From Madurella fahalii (taxonomy: Eukaryota; Ascomycota; Sordariomycetes; Sordariales): 64,000 nucleotides of DNA. Where the stretch lies: contig CM056875.1 in the NCBI GenBank assembly GCA_029876055.1, positions 1,922,001-1,986,000 on the forward strand. Reading direction: 5' to 3'. Shown here in pieces: positions 46,174-56,773 of the stretch (position 1 is the first letter of the stretch; the number at the start of each line of letters is the position of its first letter). The notes below the pieces were generated by a model. The model was not told the DNA's origin. It searched no databases and was given only the letters and a program-made list of their open reading frames with translations. The translations under genes were made by a program, and so were the position numbers.

Positions 46174-47938
46174 ATGCAAGACAGTTCCCCCAGCTGCTCA
46201 GTGACCCGTCCACACACGTCAACCACGGCCAGAAAGTCGTCGGTCCTCGCAATGTCTGACTTTGAGACCGTTAATCAGCTGGGGCAGCCTCCGGTACCCC
46301 GGGGGGACATCCCAGAGGAGCTGTGCTTCGAGGAGGTCATCAAGAACCGGACGGCTCCCGTCAGTTATAGGATCCTGCGCGGCGCCGAGTGGTACCGTAC
46401 TAACGCTTCTTCCCCAGCCCTGCTCTCTGAATGACTTCATGGACTATCTCTTCTACGTGGAACGTAACGCCGAGTCCCTGCAGTTCTTCCTCTGGTACTG
46501 CGACTACGTTCAGCGATGGAGCAACTTGCTCCCTCGACAGAAAGCCCTATCCCCGCCATGGGATCCTGAGAAGGCAGCCGAGCCGCCGTCTCGGTTCATC
46601 ACGTACAGCCACAAGCGAGCGCGGAGCGAGAAAATGAACAAGATCCTGTCCATCCTGGAGATGGAATCCGGGCCCGACAACACAACAGAACCCCAAGACC
46701 AACAAGGCAGACGGAGCACCTCGTCATCCAGATCCTCCCGGCCCCGGACGTCGTCTTCAACAGCCTCCGTCCTCCTCAGCCCAACAGAGTCCATCAAACC
46801 CGACTGGCAACCATGTAAGTCACTCTTCCCCTCCCTTCCCCTCCCGTCCATCGCCTACTCCACCCTACCCACACGCAATCCAACCCAGAATAGAGACGAC
46901 AATCATCATTAATGATCATATCACTAATAAAAATATCAATAATAAAAAGTCACGATCCAACCGTTCCGCGACGAAGTGACGCGCATAGCGCGGCACTACC
47001 TGGCGGCTTCGTCGCCGCGGCAGCTCGGCGGGCTCCCGGCGGCGGACCGCGAGGCGTGCCTGCGCGCCGCGCAGCGCACCACGCACCCGTCGGCGCTGCT
47101 GCCGGCGTTCCTGGTGGCCGAGGCGGCCCTCCGCGGCCGGGCGCACCCGCGCTTCGTGCGCTGGGCCGGCCGCGCCAACGCCAACCCGCCGCGCATCGCC
47201 TTCGTCCGCGCCCTCGCCGCCGCCGCCGCCCTCCTGGGCCTCGCCCTCGACGTCGTGCTCATCTTGCTCTCGCCTTCCCCCTCCTCCTCCTCCTCCTCCT
47301 CCTCCTCGTCTTCGTCGTCGGCGGTGGTGGTGGTCAGCGCCTACTGGCGCGTCCTGTGTCTTGCCGTGTGGTGGCCCGCGCTGGCGGTCCTGTTCGCGGC
47401 CTGCTGGTGGGGGGACAGGAATAGAATGTGCGTGGGGCTGTGGTGGAGGGGAAGGAGGCAGGTGAGGGCGTGGGAGCAGCAGTTTGATGATGATGATGTT
47501 GTTGATGTTGTTAATAATAATGATGGAGGTGGTGGTGGTAGTGGTAGTGGTGTTGATGGTGACAGTAATAATAATAGCGATGGTCATGACGACCGGGCTG
47601 CCGGACGGGACGGGTATAGGGAGCATCGGAGGAAGGATACCACGAGCAGCAGCGTCACGGCTGTGAGCAGCTCGAGTAGTAGGGTTGACCCCCTGCGCAA
47701 AGCGAGCCTGCAGGTCTTTGGGCCGAGGAATGAGTTTGATGGGGAACCGTGGGTGGCCGGGTACAAGCAGAAGAGTTGGCTGAGCAAGGTGTTTGATGAG
47801 ACGGTGCCGGTGCAGAGTAAAGGGTTATTGATGATGCAAGATCGGGTGGTGTTCTATGCTTTCTTGTGGGCTGGGCTGGTGGCGACGTGCCTAACCGTCG
47901 CATCGCTATTTGTGCCAGGGGGAGGAATGTCGCTATAG
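46174..47938 (+). CDS. RGS-domain protein with three C-terminal transmembrane segments
   Basis: Three exons, 46174-46359, 46418-46814 and 46950-47938, giving 523 aa; an internal ATG at 46252 is an alternative start. The RGS domain is split by a Ser-rich insert. Its first half has CFEEVIKNRTAPPCSLNDFM and YLFYVERNAESLQFFLWYCD; the second half starts FTIQPFRDEVTRIARHYL and ends PALLP-like SALLPAFLVAEAALRGRAHP. Three hydrophobic segments follow (RIAFVRALAAAAALLGLALD, YWRVLCLAVWWPALAVLFAA and VVFYAFLWAGLVATCLTVAS). RGS proteins speed GTP hydrolysis on G-alpha and so damp signalling; this one should sit in a membrane. Low-complexity coding repeats include a poly-Ser run (about 47276-47322) and an Asn/Asp/Gly/Val run (about 47485-47575). 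The second intron (135 bp) ends in an AT-rich ...AAAAAG acceptor. Confidence 0.85.
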
Positions 47939-48534
47939 GCTACGATGAAGGAGCAGGGTGCTTAGTTCTTAATAAAACCCAGAGATGTGTGATTGCCTGT
48001 CTGTGAAGTTGGACGGATATATACCGCCAACTCTCTCCCGACTGCCACCATGATGAACTTCCTACCCGGATCTTATGCCTTCAATTTTACTTTGTACTCT
48101 AGGTAATACTCTATACTTGTCATGGAGCGTCATCTGCCCACATATCTAAATCCACAGGCCGGCAGCCCGTTCCTCCAATGGAGAGCGCCTAGCTCATTAG
48201 CGATTAACTCTCATACCACGGAACTTGCCAAGAACCCATCCGTTGCCACGCCCAATCATCCCAGGGCTCAACTCAGGTATGTGCCGTCCTGTATATACCA
48301 CGCCACAGCCAGCCGACAAGAATCCCTCTCGCAAGGCATCATTCCATGCCATATCGTATGCATCATCGGAGCAACTCGTCGTCGTCACTCGTCACCGTCA
48401 TCCAGTCCAGCATCTAATACAAACAAAGCCATCCCACATATGCCTCAAAGAGCCGGACATACCCAAAGCACCCCCAACGCCTTGCAAGCCAATGCCACCC
48501 GAGAGAGAAAGGGAAACATCACCGGCAGACCAGT
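47939..48534. other. Convergent intergenic region
   Basis: 3' flanks of the RGS gene and of the small secreted-protein gene. A plus-strand frame of about 195 codons (48122-48709) overlaps the latter antisense and has no motifs. Confidence 0.5.
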
Positions 48535-49264
48535 TCAGAAGAACACGGTGAACACCAGCATCACCCCAACTAATGCGGCCCCTGTGCTCGCGATCGCCCT
48601 ATTCACCGGGGCAGGGTTCTTCGTCTTGCCCTGCTCCTTCTCCTCCCTGGGCGGTGATGATGAAGGGGTGCTCGGGGCCTTGGCGTCCTGGCTTGACACG
48701 ATCTGCTGAATTTCTAAATCATCATCAAAGCTGGCGGCCGCCACTGAATGCGTGACGGTTAATGTCTCTATTGATGGGGCTTCGTAGCTATGTTGGGTAG
48801 CGGTGTAGTTCTAGGCTCATGTCAGTCGTGTGTGGACTTGAGCTGGTTTTGGCGGGGTGCTGACCGGTTGGGGGTAAGTGTGTAGACTGCGAAACGTGAC
48901 ATGATAGACGCAGACGGCATTGGGATTTGGTGAAGACACCGGGGCACCATCTTGACTACATTGTTCGACGCTGACATGCGTGTTCTGGTCTGTGTTTGGC
49001 CGGTGTTAGTGGCTGTTAAGGAGTGGAACGCATTTAAATGCGACTGACTATCTTGCAGTATGTGTTGAATACCTGCACTATTGTTAGCCCCATGACTCTT
49101 AAATCTAATCCGGACCGTTGCATACTCTTATCGAAGAACCCGTGGCCCTCAGAGGTAAAGCCCTGGTTCCCGGCGGCGGCGGCGGCGACAATTATGTCCG
49201 AATCGAGGGCTGACGCAGCCCCGCCGCGGCCGAGTACCGCCGGCAAAAGCCAAGGAACCTTCAT
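48535..49264 (-). CDS. Small putative secreted, GPI-anchored or single-pass protein (unrecognised)
   Basis: Reconstructed from three exons on the minus strand: 49264-49126, 48989-48865 and 48810-48535, giving 179 aa. Intron 1 (136 bp) has donor GTATGC, branch CACTAAC and acceptor ACACAG. Intron 2 (54 bp) has donor GTCAGC, branch CTGAC and acceptor CTAG. All phases close, and the upstream exons have little coding length on their own. The predicted protein starts with a signal-peptide-like MKVPWLLPAVLG...AASA. It has a short Cys-containing middle (SVEQCSQDGAPVSSPNPNAV and CVYHVTF), a Thr/Ser-rich region (NYTATQHSYEAPSIETLTVT), an acidic then Lys/Pro-rich stretch, and a hydrophobic C-terminus (AIASTGAALVGVMLVFTVFF) like a GPI signal or membrane anchor. 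I recognise no family. The last exon is the best supported part; exon 1 is the weakest. Confidence 0.5.
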
Positions 49265-50922
49265 CTTCTTTTTTTTTTTTTTTTTTGCTGGGCTCGTCCC
49301 GGATGCGCCAAGCAATGCGTAGAAGGCCGGGGGAAAAAATGCCAATGCTTTCTGACAATGGATATATCCAAAGCTGCGGCGACAAAGCAATGAAATAGAT
49401 GTATGTCAAAAAGCGGAAGGCTTTTGGCCCGCCGCCCCAGGCAAACAGTTTGAAGGAGGAATGAATTTGTCGCCTGCGTGCGTCGTCTGTGCCGCAGCGA
49501 TGGGCGTTGTGGCGAGCTCAAACGGGCTGAAAATAGGACAAGGCTGGCCGAGTGACACAGCCTGGGGCTCTGATCCCTCGCCGGCACTTGTCGCTCGAAA
49601 ACCACGAGACAAAAAGAGAGAAAGATGGGGAGGGTGCAGCGTAATCAACTATGTCCTCAATAGTACTGTATCATCAGATGCGATTGGAACGAGCGGCCGC
49701 TATCAGTGGGAATTCGTCATCCGGGAAGGTATCCCGCACCTGCCCAAAACCGAAGCGATAGTCCGCGCCGGGCCCGGTTGTTTCGCTGATGCCCCGTGGA
49801 GACTCGAGAGTGAGGGAGGGAGGACGGCGTCTCAACACGGCAGCGAACGTTTGGGATGTGAAATATGATAAAAGAAGCCATCCCAAGAGCTGACATGCAG
49901 TCGCTGCATATCCACATTGCAGATGATTCCTTGATTTTCTGGGTCCCCGCCGTAGCCTGCCGTCTGCGGCCGTTTCTGCGGATATCTCAGCATTCAATGT
50001 GAAGTACCCGGGATCTCTGTGCGACCCTCCCTGGCAACGGGGAGCGACGAAGCAAATGCACGGTGCGTAGCACTGCGCAAGGCTCGGTTCTGAAGCAGGG
50101 AAGGAACGCGCAAGCTCTTCGGTTCGCGCAGCCCAAATATTGCAGATCGCACAAGGCACCAGCCGAATCTTTTCGTCCGCCGCGGAACCAATCGAAGAAT
50201 TCGAGAGGGGGTGGTGGGGGGGGGGGGTGTGTGTGGGATGTTGGTCCTCCGCCTCGTGTTACCCGTCCCACCAAAGGCGGGCAGTCTAATGAATCAGGCA
50301 TGGTGCCATTCCAGGAACGGCATGGGGAGCATCCCGCGCATAAGACCGGGTAGTTCCTGGCCTGCCATTCCCACCAACGGTGGTCAGACTTGCAGGATGG
50401 CGACAGGAGAAGGTGGTTTCAGAGCGGCTGATCAGTGAGGAGCAGCGCCAAAAAGATCTTCTCGGCCGGTGCTGCAAGGTCGGCCTGGTTGCTGTGACGG
50501 TTCGTTTTCTGCATTCGAAACGACTTCGGTTGGAGGCACGGCCAGCGCCTTCGAGTGGGGCTCCCAGCGGGCCGGCATTGAGCGATTGATGATCTCGACC
50601 GAACCATGACGTTTTGTCCGCCAAGCAGGGCGGGAAGCTTGGGCTGCTCGCATCGATGGGGGCCTCGGGTCGAAAGCCCAGTGTTTGCGCGGGGGGGTTT
50701 TGGGGGAGGAGGGGTAGGGGTGTTCGAGTTGGTGGGCTCGGCCCTCTCACCCGAACTCACCTACTCCGCCAACCCTAACCCACGTATGGGCCGAGATCCT
50801 GCCACCCGATACGCTCGATTCTCAATCTCGTCACCTCGTATTCATGGCCATGGATGCACACTTGGACATTAGGCAAATCAAGTCCATTTATCTGGCTATC
50901 CTGCCTGCCTTTAGGCCGAACG
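49265..50922. other. Intergenic region between two minus-strand genes
   Basis: About 1.66 kb. A T20 run (49269-49290, A-rich in the leader of the small gene) and a G-rich GT tract (about 50210-50240) are present. No gene supported. Confidence 0.5.
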
Positions 50923-52728
50923 CTATCTGTCGAAGAGCACAAAGCCATGGCTCGCATACATTGGCGCTTGCCAGGGCCTTGACTTGTTTCGCGCCAGCAC
51001 AGCCCGTACGGACTGATATCCGCCGGGGGTATCGTCTGCAGCCCCGGTTCCATCCCGTTCTCTCTCCTCCTCCCCTACAACGCTGCCAGTCCTATGGATG
51101 CTGCCGCTGCCGCTGCCGTTGGTGCTTCCACCCCTACTCCTGTTTCGCTTGTGGCCGCTCTGCATGCCACTGTCTTGTCTCCGCTGGATCGATATGGTGT
51201 CGTGGCTGCCGGCTCTTGCAAGTGCAGAAAAGCCGAACTTGAGATTTCCACTGTCAAAGCCCCAGCCACCATACTGATGGACGCAATGGGGCTCCGAGAT
51301 CCCGCAAGACTCAGTGAGGATCCGATACATCCTCGCCTGCACGTCATTGACAGCCGGGCGCTCTGAGGGGTTGTGTGCCAGCATTCGCTCCGCTACGTGC
51401 AGCATCTGTGAGATTCCCCTGAACAATGGGTCCTCCTTCGCCGCCTCTCTGGCGAGCCGTGTCATCCAGCTCTCGACTTGGCAAAGGTTCTTGTGGAATG
51501 ACGAGTCCCGCACAGCACCGCCGCGGCTAGGACTCTTTTGTTTTGCAGCGCGATGCGCAGCGAAAGGTTTCCCATGTTTCTTGAACAGGAAACTGAGGAG
51601 ATCGAGTATGACACAGGCCAACGAGAAGACGTCAGCGGCCTGCGCGTCGAGGTGTGGCGTCTGGTCGTGGATCTGGCCGTGCTCTGCCACGACGCGGTGA
51701 ATCGTACTCGTGGACGTCGAAGTCGGCGTGAACCACTGCTCGGGAGCTGCGTAGTCGTACGACTCCTTGTCGAAAGGGCTCTTGTCGGTCTTAGATGAGT
51801 CCCCAGGCGCTCTGTACTCCTTGTTCATCAAACCGATAAGTCCCCAGGTGCCTTTACCCCCCAGGGACTCGGTCTGGTAGCTGGCCAAATCGGAGAAGAA
51901 GACGCGGTTGGTGTTGGAGAACAAGACGGTCGACGGCTTGATGTTCCCATGCGAGAGTCCGCGGTTGTGGATGAAGCAGAGCGTGTCAACAAGGCAGTGA
52001 ATCCAGTCCATGACCAGCTTCCGGCGGTCCTTCTTGGTCAGGTCCCTCACACAGCTTGGTGTAGAGGAGAGGAAAGACTTGAGAGTGAAGTCGGCCGCCG
52101 GCGTGAATAAGACATAGCCGTATCCCTGGTGGACGTATGACGCCCAGTATGAGACTAGATGCTCGTTCTGCACGTTCTTGAACCCGTCAATTTCGAAGAG
52201 GAAGTCCTCGTGGCTGAGATGGCCCGGACCAAGAGGGATCCGACGACGGCAGAACACCATGCCTGGTTGGTTTGGCAGCACGATCTTGTCGACATGTTGG
52301 CTCGCTGCATGCTTCTTGTCCAAGACATCGAGCGGGACCACTTCATTCTCCTGGTAGATAGTGTGCTCGCCCTTCTGCAAGGGCCGCAATATGTATCGGA
52401 ATTGCTGAGAAAAGAATCTTCTCTCGAACTTCTCGTCTTTGGATGCTGTCAATGCCAGGCGCTCTACCTGGTCAAGAGCGATGGGGAGGTCTTGATCGTC
52501 CCACGAGTCGTCGATGACTCCAAAGATCTGGTCGGGTACTCCAAGCTCAACGAGAATGAGGAAGATCCTCTTCGCCTTCCCGCTGATCCATTCCCAGTAA
52601 GTCCCGTCGGTCAAACCATCCCCAAAACCGAGGGGTTGGTCGAGGCGCTCGATTTCAACAGGGATGAGATGGCCGCAGACAAACTGCCGCGTTACCGTCC
52701 GCTCGATTGCGTCGTTATCCCACCACAT
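50923..52728 (-). CDS. Protein-kinase-like protein, predicted pseudokinase
   Basis: A single exon from the first ATG at 52728, giving 601 aa; the frame extends 13 codons upstream without an ATG. An N-terminal region of about 150 residues (RIFLILVELGVPDQIFGVID) precedes a protein-kinase fold at about 145-480. The VAIK position reads FCRRR (159-163), the catalytic loop reads HGNIKPS (from 260, Asn where HRD has the catalytic Asp), and the DFG position reads SDL (279-281). The C-lobe has YDYAAPEQW (APE-like), ADVFSLACVILDLLSFL (DxWSxG-like) and NPSERPAVNDVQARM. A basic, Ser/Gly-rich tail ends the protein. The kinase fold is clear, but the catalytic and nucleotide-binding residues look degenerate, so it is probably a scaffold or allosteric partner. 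The physiological role is unknown. Confidence 0.82.
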   Translation of the reverse strand: MWWDNDAIERTVTRQFVCGHLIPVEIERLDQPLGFGDGLTDGTYWEWISGKAKRIFLILVELGVPDQIFGVIDDSWDDQDLPIALDQVERLALTASKDEKFERRFFSQQFRYILRPLQKGEHTIYQENEVVPLDVLDKKHAASQHVDKIVLPNQPGMVFCRRRIPLGPGHLSHEDFLFEIDGFKNVQNEHLVSYWASYVHQGYGYVLFTPAADFTLKSFLSSTPSCVRDLTKKDRRKLVMDWIHCLVDTLCFIHNRGLSHGNIKPSTVLFSNTNRVFFSDLASYQTESLGGKGTWGLIGLMNKEYRAPGDSSKTDKSPFDKESYDYAAPEQWFTPTSTSTSTIHRVVAEHGQIHDQTPHLDAQAADVFSLACVILDLLSFLFKKHGKPFAAHRAAKQKSPSRGGAVRDSSFHKNLCQVESWMTRLAREAAKEDPLFRGISQMLHVAERMLAHNPSERPAVNDVQARMYRILTESCGISEPHCVHQYGGWGFDSGNLKFGFSALARAGSHDTISIQRRQDSGMQSGHKRNRSRGGSTNGSGSGSIHRTGSVVGEEERERDGTGAADDTPGGYQSVRAVLARNKSRPWQAPMYASHGFVLFDR

Positions 52729-54973
52729 GTTTAAGCAGTTGTCGAGATTGTTATTATTGCGTTGCAAGATCTTGTGTGATGGAAAGTCGCAATGGGTGTG
52801 AAGAAGTAAGCGGTCAGGTACCGGAGTACCTTGCCGCGAATTTCTTCTGGGTGTGTTATAGGTAGGCGGTTGGGCTGCTGTAAGGTTGCTCGCGTCGTGT
52901 ATTCGAGGTGCTGTAAGTGTTGGAAAAATTAACTCAGGGAGGTGCAGCCCAGCTCAATCCTGGGCAACAAGGTTGATTCTTCATCTCCGCTCAGCCAGAC
53001 AACTGGAGCCCACCAAGAGGAGTATATGGCAGTTAACAGTGGGATAAAATGTCGCGTGTATTGAATTAAGGCCTCCCTACGCTAGGCGCGTGGCGAAGTG
53101 GTCTTGTGTTCCCGGCTGATTCAGTGATACCAGAGAGCTTTCCTCAGGATGGAAGTCGCTTGCAAGAGTTGATGTACAGTCTCATTGGCTGAGAGCCGGA
53201 ATGGAGATAAGGGACTTGAATCTTGTTGGACTTTATCCCCGTCTAGGGTTGGCGCTCAAGTGCGTCGTACGCTTGGGATGCAGTAGGCATGATAGGGATC
53301 TCTGCCGGGGTTTGTATTGATTGAGCCACTGTTTCCCACCTCCGAGGACCTGGATCACATATCCTCTACATATTCACGCCTTGGCAATATTCGACGGAGA
53401 CCGGCAACGAAAGACATGTCTCCAATTTGGCGGAAGACGGAAGCCTGGGCCGTGGGGGACGTTGAAAACCCCCACACTAAATCCTTTTCAGCCCCTTGCC
53501 CGATCCCCTTGATGTTTCCCAACTCCTGCAACATATGGAGTTGGGGTTGAGATGAAGGTCGCAGGATCAACACGCTAATGATGCGTCATTTCTTGGCGCC
53601 GGCTGCAATTCACGACGAAGACGAGAAACCTGTGTTTCGTTCTTCCTAGCCCATGTGCGCATTTGACCTGTGTAGCATACCTTACAACCTAATCTTGTGT
53701 TGTGGTTTGGGCACGGAATACTCTCGACTCAGCCTAGCAATACCGCCTATGGCGGTGCCGTGTGCATAGGGGATAAGAATCCAGCATCTCCGGCAGAGTG
53801 GTCGAAGAGCGTCGGGGCCCAGGTTGTGTCGATCACAGAGTGTGGAGGTTCTGTCACAAACATCACGCGATTCTTGCTGCACCGGACGCAACGACAAGTC
53901 TTGGCGGCACCTGTCAACGCCCTGCAACAGCCATGAGTTTATAACGATGAACACGTTATCCAAGTTATCAGATAGTCGACCATCTCATGTCAATGTTTCC
54001 ATTTCCGCGTCTCTTCTACCTCCCGTCCCTATCTAATCGGGCGATGCCGCCACTTCGCTGAGGCATTTGTCTCCCGTAGAGCAAGTGTCCAGCGATCAAA
54101 CTGGGACACCCCGAAGAGTAAAGAGGCTCCTGTAATCCAATTAGGTGCCCCTATGCCGGGTCTGGTAGTATTATACCAAGCGGCCCTCGACACCTTATCC
54201 AGAGGTTTGGATATGGCTACCCCGGCTTCTTCCTGCAGAACTCCCTTTTGTCCGCTTACAAGTTCCAAACTGGCGGGTCTCGCTACTGTCAGTAGTACAC
54301 TAAACGTGGGTTGCGCAGCAGTTGAACGACGTGAACCGTAGATCATGGTGAGTAGTTGTAGAACCCATAGGCTCTGAGACGTTAACTTTGAAACTGGTTT
54401 GGAGTCATTCAGACTGGCGCTCACCGTTTATTGAGACAGAAAGATAGTATTAGGATACACGAGCACCTCCAGCATCCGTTGGGCCGTTTCCAGGGCCCTC
54501 CTGATCCCTGACCCCTCATCGGATGGCCGACGCGAGAAACCCCCACACAAGGCACGACTCGGGACTGATCTGATCCTGGTTTACTGGTCCTTGCGGTACC
54601 TAAAAGTAGTCCCTGCAGCCAGTTCTTCCATGGGATTGGGTGAACGGATGGCCTCATCACGGCAGGCAACTCGTTCTTGTATCACGAATCAAACGGAGTC
54701 CAAAGACCGCGGTGTACAGTACCAGCCGTGCCATCTCGACAAAATTGCAGCATACACAAGGACAATACGTAGCGCTGCCACCACATGTGGTGGCAACGCC
54801 GGGGGCAGCCCTTGCCGGCGGTGGAGTAAACTCAATCAACACCTGTCATTGCTGATCACAGTATAGAAGTTGCACGAGAGACTCCCACATGCTATGCCCG
54901 GATACAAATACATCTTTTTACAACCTCCGGTCAGACACAGCGCCAGCGCTCTTTGACTCTACCTTTCCCCCCA
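52729..54973. other. Gene-poor 2.2 kb region
   Basis: No supported gene. Several 60-90-codon frames exist but none has family motifs. A box-A-like TGGCGAAGTGG at about 53091-53101 lacks a matching B box, so no tRNA is called. Confidence 0.55.
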
Positions 54974-56135
54974 TTAAAACCCCTGTATCAAGACACCCTT
55001 CTTTCCACCACTCTTCGCCCCCTTCCTCCCCACAAACGTCTTCATGGCCGTGTCAACCCCCGCCAGCCTCCTCACCACAGCCTGAATCCCCAGGGGCAGC
55101 ACGTTATACCAGTCAATCCACCTCGCGTACATGGGCATCCCGATTGCCGCATTATGGCCATTATCGATCGCGGCAATCACCTCCTTGGCCACGTCGACAG
55201 GCTCGACCACGGGTGCCAGGAAAGAATTGGGAGTCTGGACCCCGTAGAAGAGCGGCGTGCTGAGCTGGCCGGGTGTGACGAGCACGGTCCGGATCTGGGG
55301 ATGCGACTCGCGCAGCTCGGCGGCGAGCGACCGGTGCAGTGCTGAGATGCCGGCCTTGGCCGCGGCGTAATCGGTCAGCTGGGCTGCACCGACGGTGCCG
55401 ATGACGGAGGAAATGGTGACGATGGTGCCACCCGTCTCGCTGCGCGCCATGGCGGGGATGAAAGTCTTGAGCGTGTAGAAGTGGCTGAGGAGGTTGGTCG
55501 AGATAGACTTTTCGATTTCGGGGAAGCTGAGCGAGAGGAGGGGCTTGCCGTGGACGATGGCCGCGTTGTTGATTAGGACTGTAGGGGTGCCGAGCTAGAG
55601 GGACGGAGAAAACTATGTTAGTATTCTTTGGCAAACTGAGTCCTGCCGGGAAGGGAGGCCCTACATCTCTCTCAATCTCTGCCGCGACCCGCGCGACCTG
55701 CTCCTTGTCCGTCACGTCGCACTTGTAGTAGGTGACGCCCCGCGCCTCGCCATTCTCCATCTCTTCCACGTCCAACACGGCAACCGTGGCACCGCGCATC
55801 CCGTACACCTCTGCGATCAACAATCCCAGCCCGCTGGCGCCTCCTGTGATGACGATAACCTCTTCGCTCAGGTCAACCTCGCGCGGCAGACCGAACGCGA
55901 GACGATTGTTTATCGCTCCCACCACCCAGCATAGCGTAATGAAGGAGGCCCACGCAATCGACACCAGCATGGGCGGCGCATCCCAGAACATGTTCTGGGC
56001 GCGGAAGCATAGCGGGACGATCCATGCTATGAAGGGGTGGAAGAAGGTCTTCTTGAATACCCTGACGATGAGGTCGATCGACAGCGGGGCAAACCAGGAA
56101 TCGCGCTCAGGCGGTGCCGTGTATGGCGTCGCCAT
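54974..56135 (-). CDS. Membrane-anchored short-chain dehydrogenase/reductase (SDR16C / 17beta-HSD11-like)
   Basis: Two exons on the minus strand, 56135-55665 and 55594-54974 (70-bp intron, branch TACTAAC), giving 363 aa. Two hydrophobic segments (about 33-45 and 56-73) anchor the N-terminus. The Rossmann fold follows: the cofactor loop TGGASGLG (97-104), the NNAA motif in PTVLINNAAIV, and the catalytic residues Ser220, Tyr233 and Lys237 (DYAAAK). The layout resembles ER or lipid-droplet SDRs such as RDH10 and 17beta-HSD11, which oxidise or reduce retinoid, steroid or lipid alcohols. An Asp after beta-strand 2 (VAVLDVEEME) favours NAD(H) over NADP(H). Catalytic residues are intact; the substrate is unknown. 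Confidence 0.92.
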
Positions 56136-56773
56136 TGTGTCTGCCGTTGTCGAGTGCGATACGAGAGGGAGGTCGGCCCGGAAAGTTTGGGTTGTACTTG
56201 GTTGGAGCGGGAGGGGCGTTGAATTGGTAGAACCGACTTGGACCAAAATTTCTTTAGATTAAGGACAGAATTAGCGTAAATGTGAGAAGCGAAAAGGCTC
56301 TACGGATTCCAACACTCCCAGCAGAGAAGTAAGGCTGGTGATAGTGCGACAGCGTCGGCAGCTGCTTCGTGTGCCTTTTGATGTCGGCGTGTCGCTTGTG
56401 TCACCCACATCCCAAAGCGACAGCCCAGCGGGCTTTGAAACGCCCCTGGTCCGAGCGCTGCGCCCCTAGCACAGCGAAGATGTTTCAATTGGAGCTTTGG
56501 CTGGCATCCCCTGCAGATTCGCTTACAGTCGTGCGGCTAGGGCAGATCGCCTTGGCTCCGCCAAGGCGGATCACGGAAGTCGGAAGGCAGCTGACGCCGG
56601 GCCTCCGGCCACCGACATCCCTCGCTCCCGATTTCCACTTTATCGTTCCCCCGAGCCCCACAGCACCCAAGTCCCGACATCAACGGCTCAGCGATCCGGC
56701 CTGCGGGTTAATGGCGTACGGAAGACAATAGCATGGACACAGCAACGCCAGCGAGAGATCTATAGCAAGAACA
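56136..56773. promoter_or_regulatory. Divergent promoter region of the SDR and inositol-transporter genes
   Basis: About 640 bp between two divergent starts. No gene inside, and no specific factor site recognised. Confidence 0.5.

Noticed and set aside
48122..48709. Plus-strand frame of 195 codons
   Set aside because: It overlaps, in antisense, a better supported spliced gene and shows no motifs.
52159..52734. Plus-strand frame of 191 codons opposite the pseudokinase
   Set aside because: No motifs; the minus strand carries a clear kinase fold through the same bases.
53091..53180. Possible tRNA (A-box-like TGGCGAAGTGG)
   Set aside because: No GGTTCRANYCC B box and no closing acceptor stem follow.
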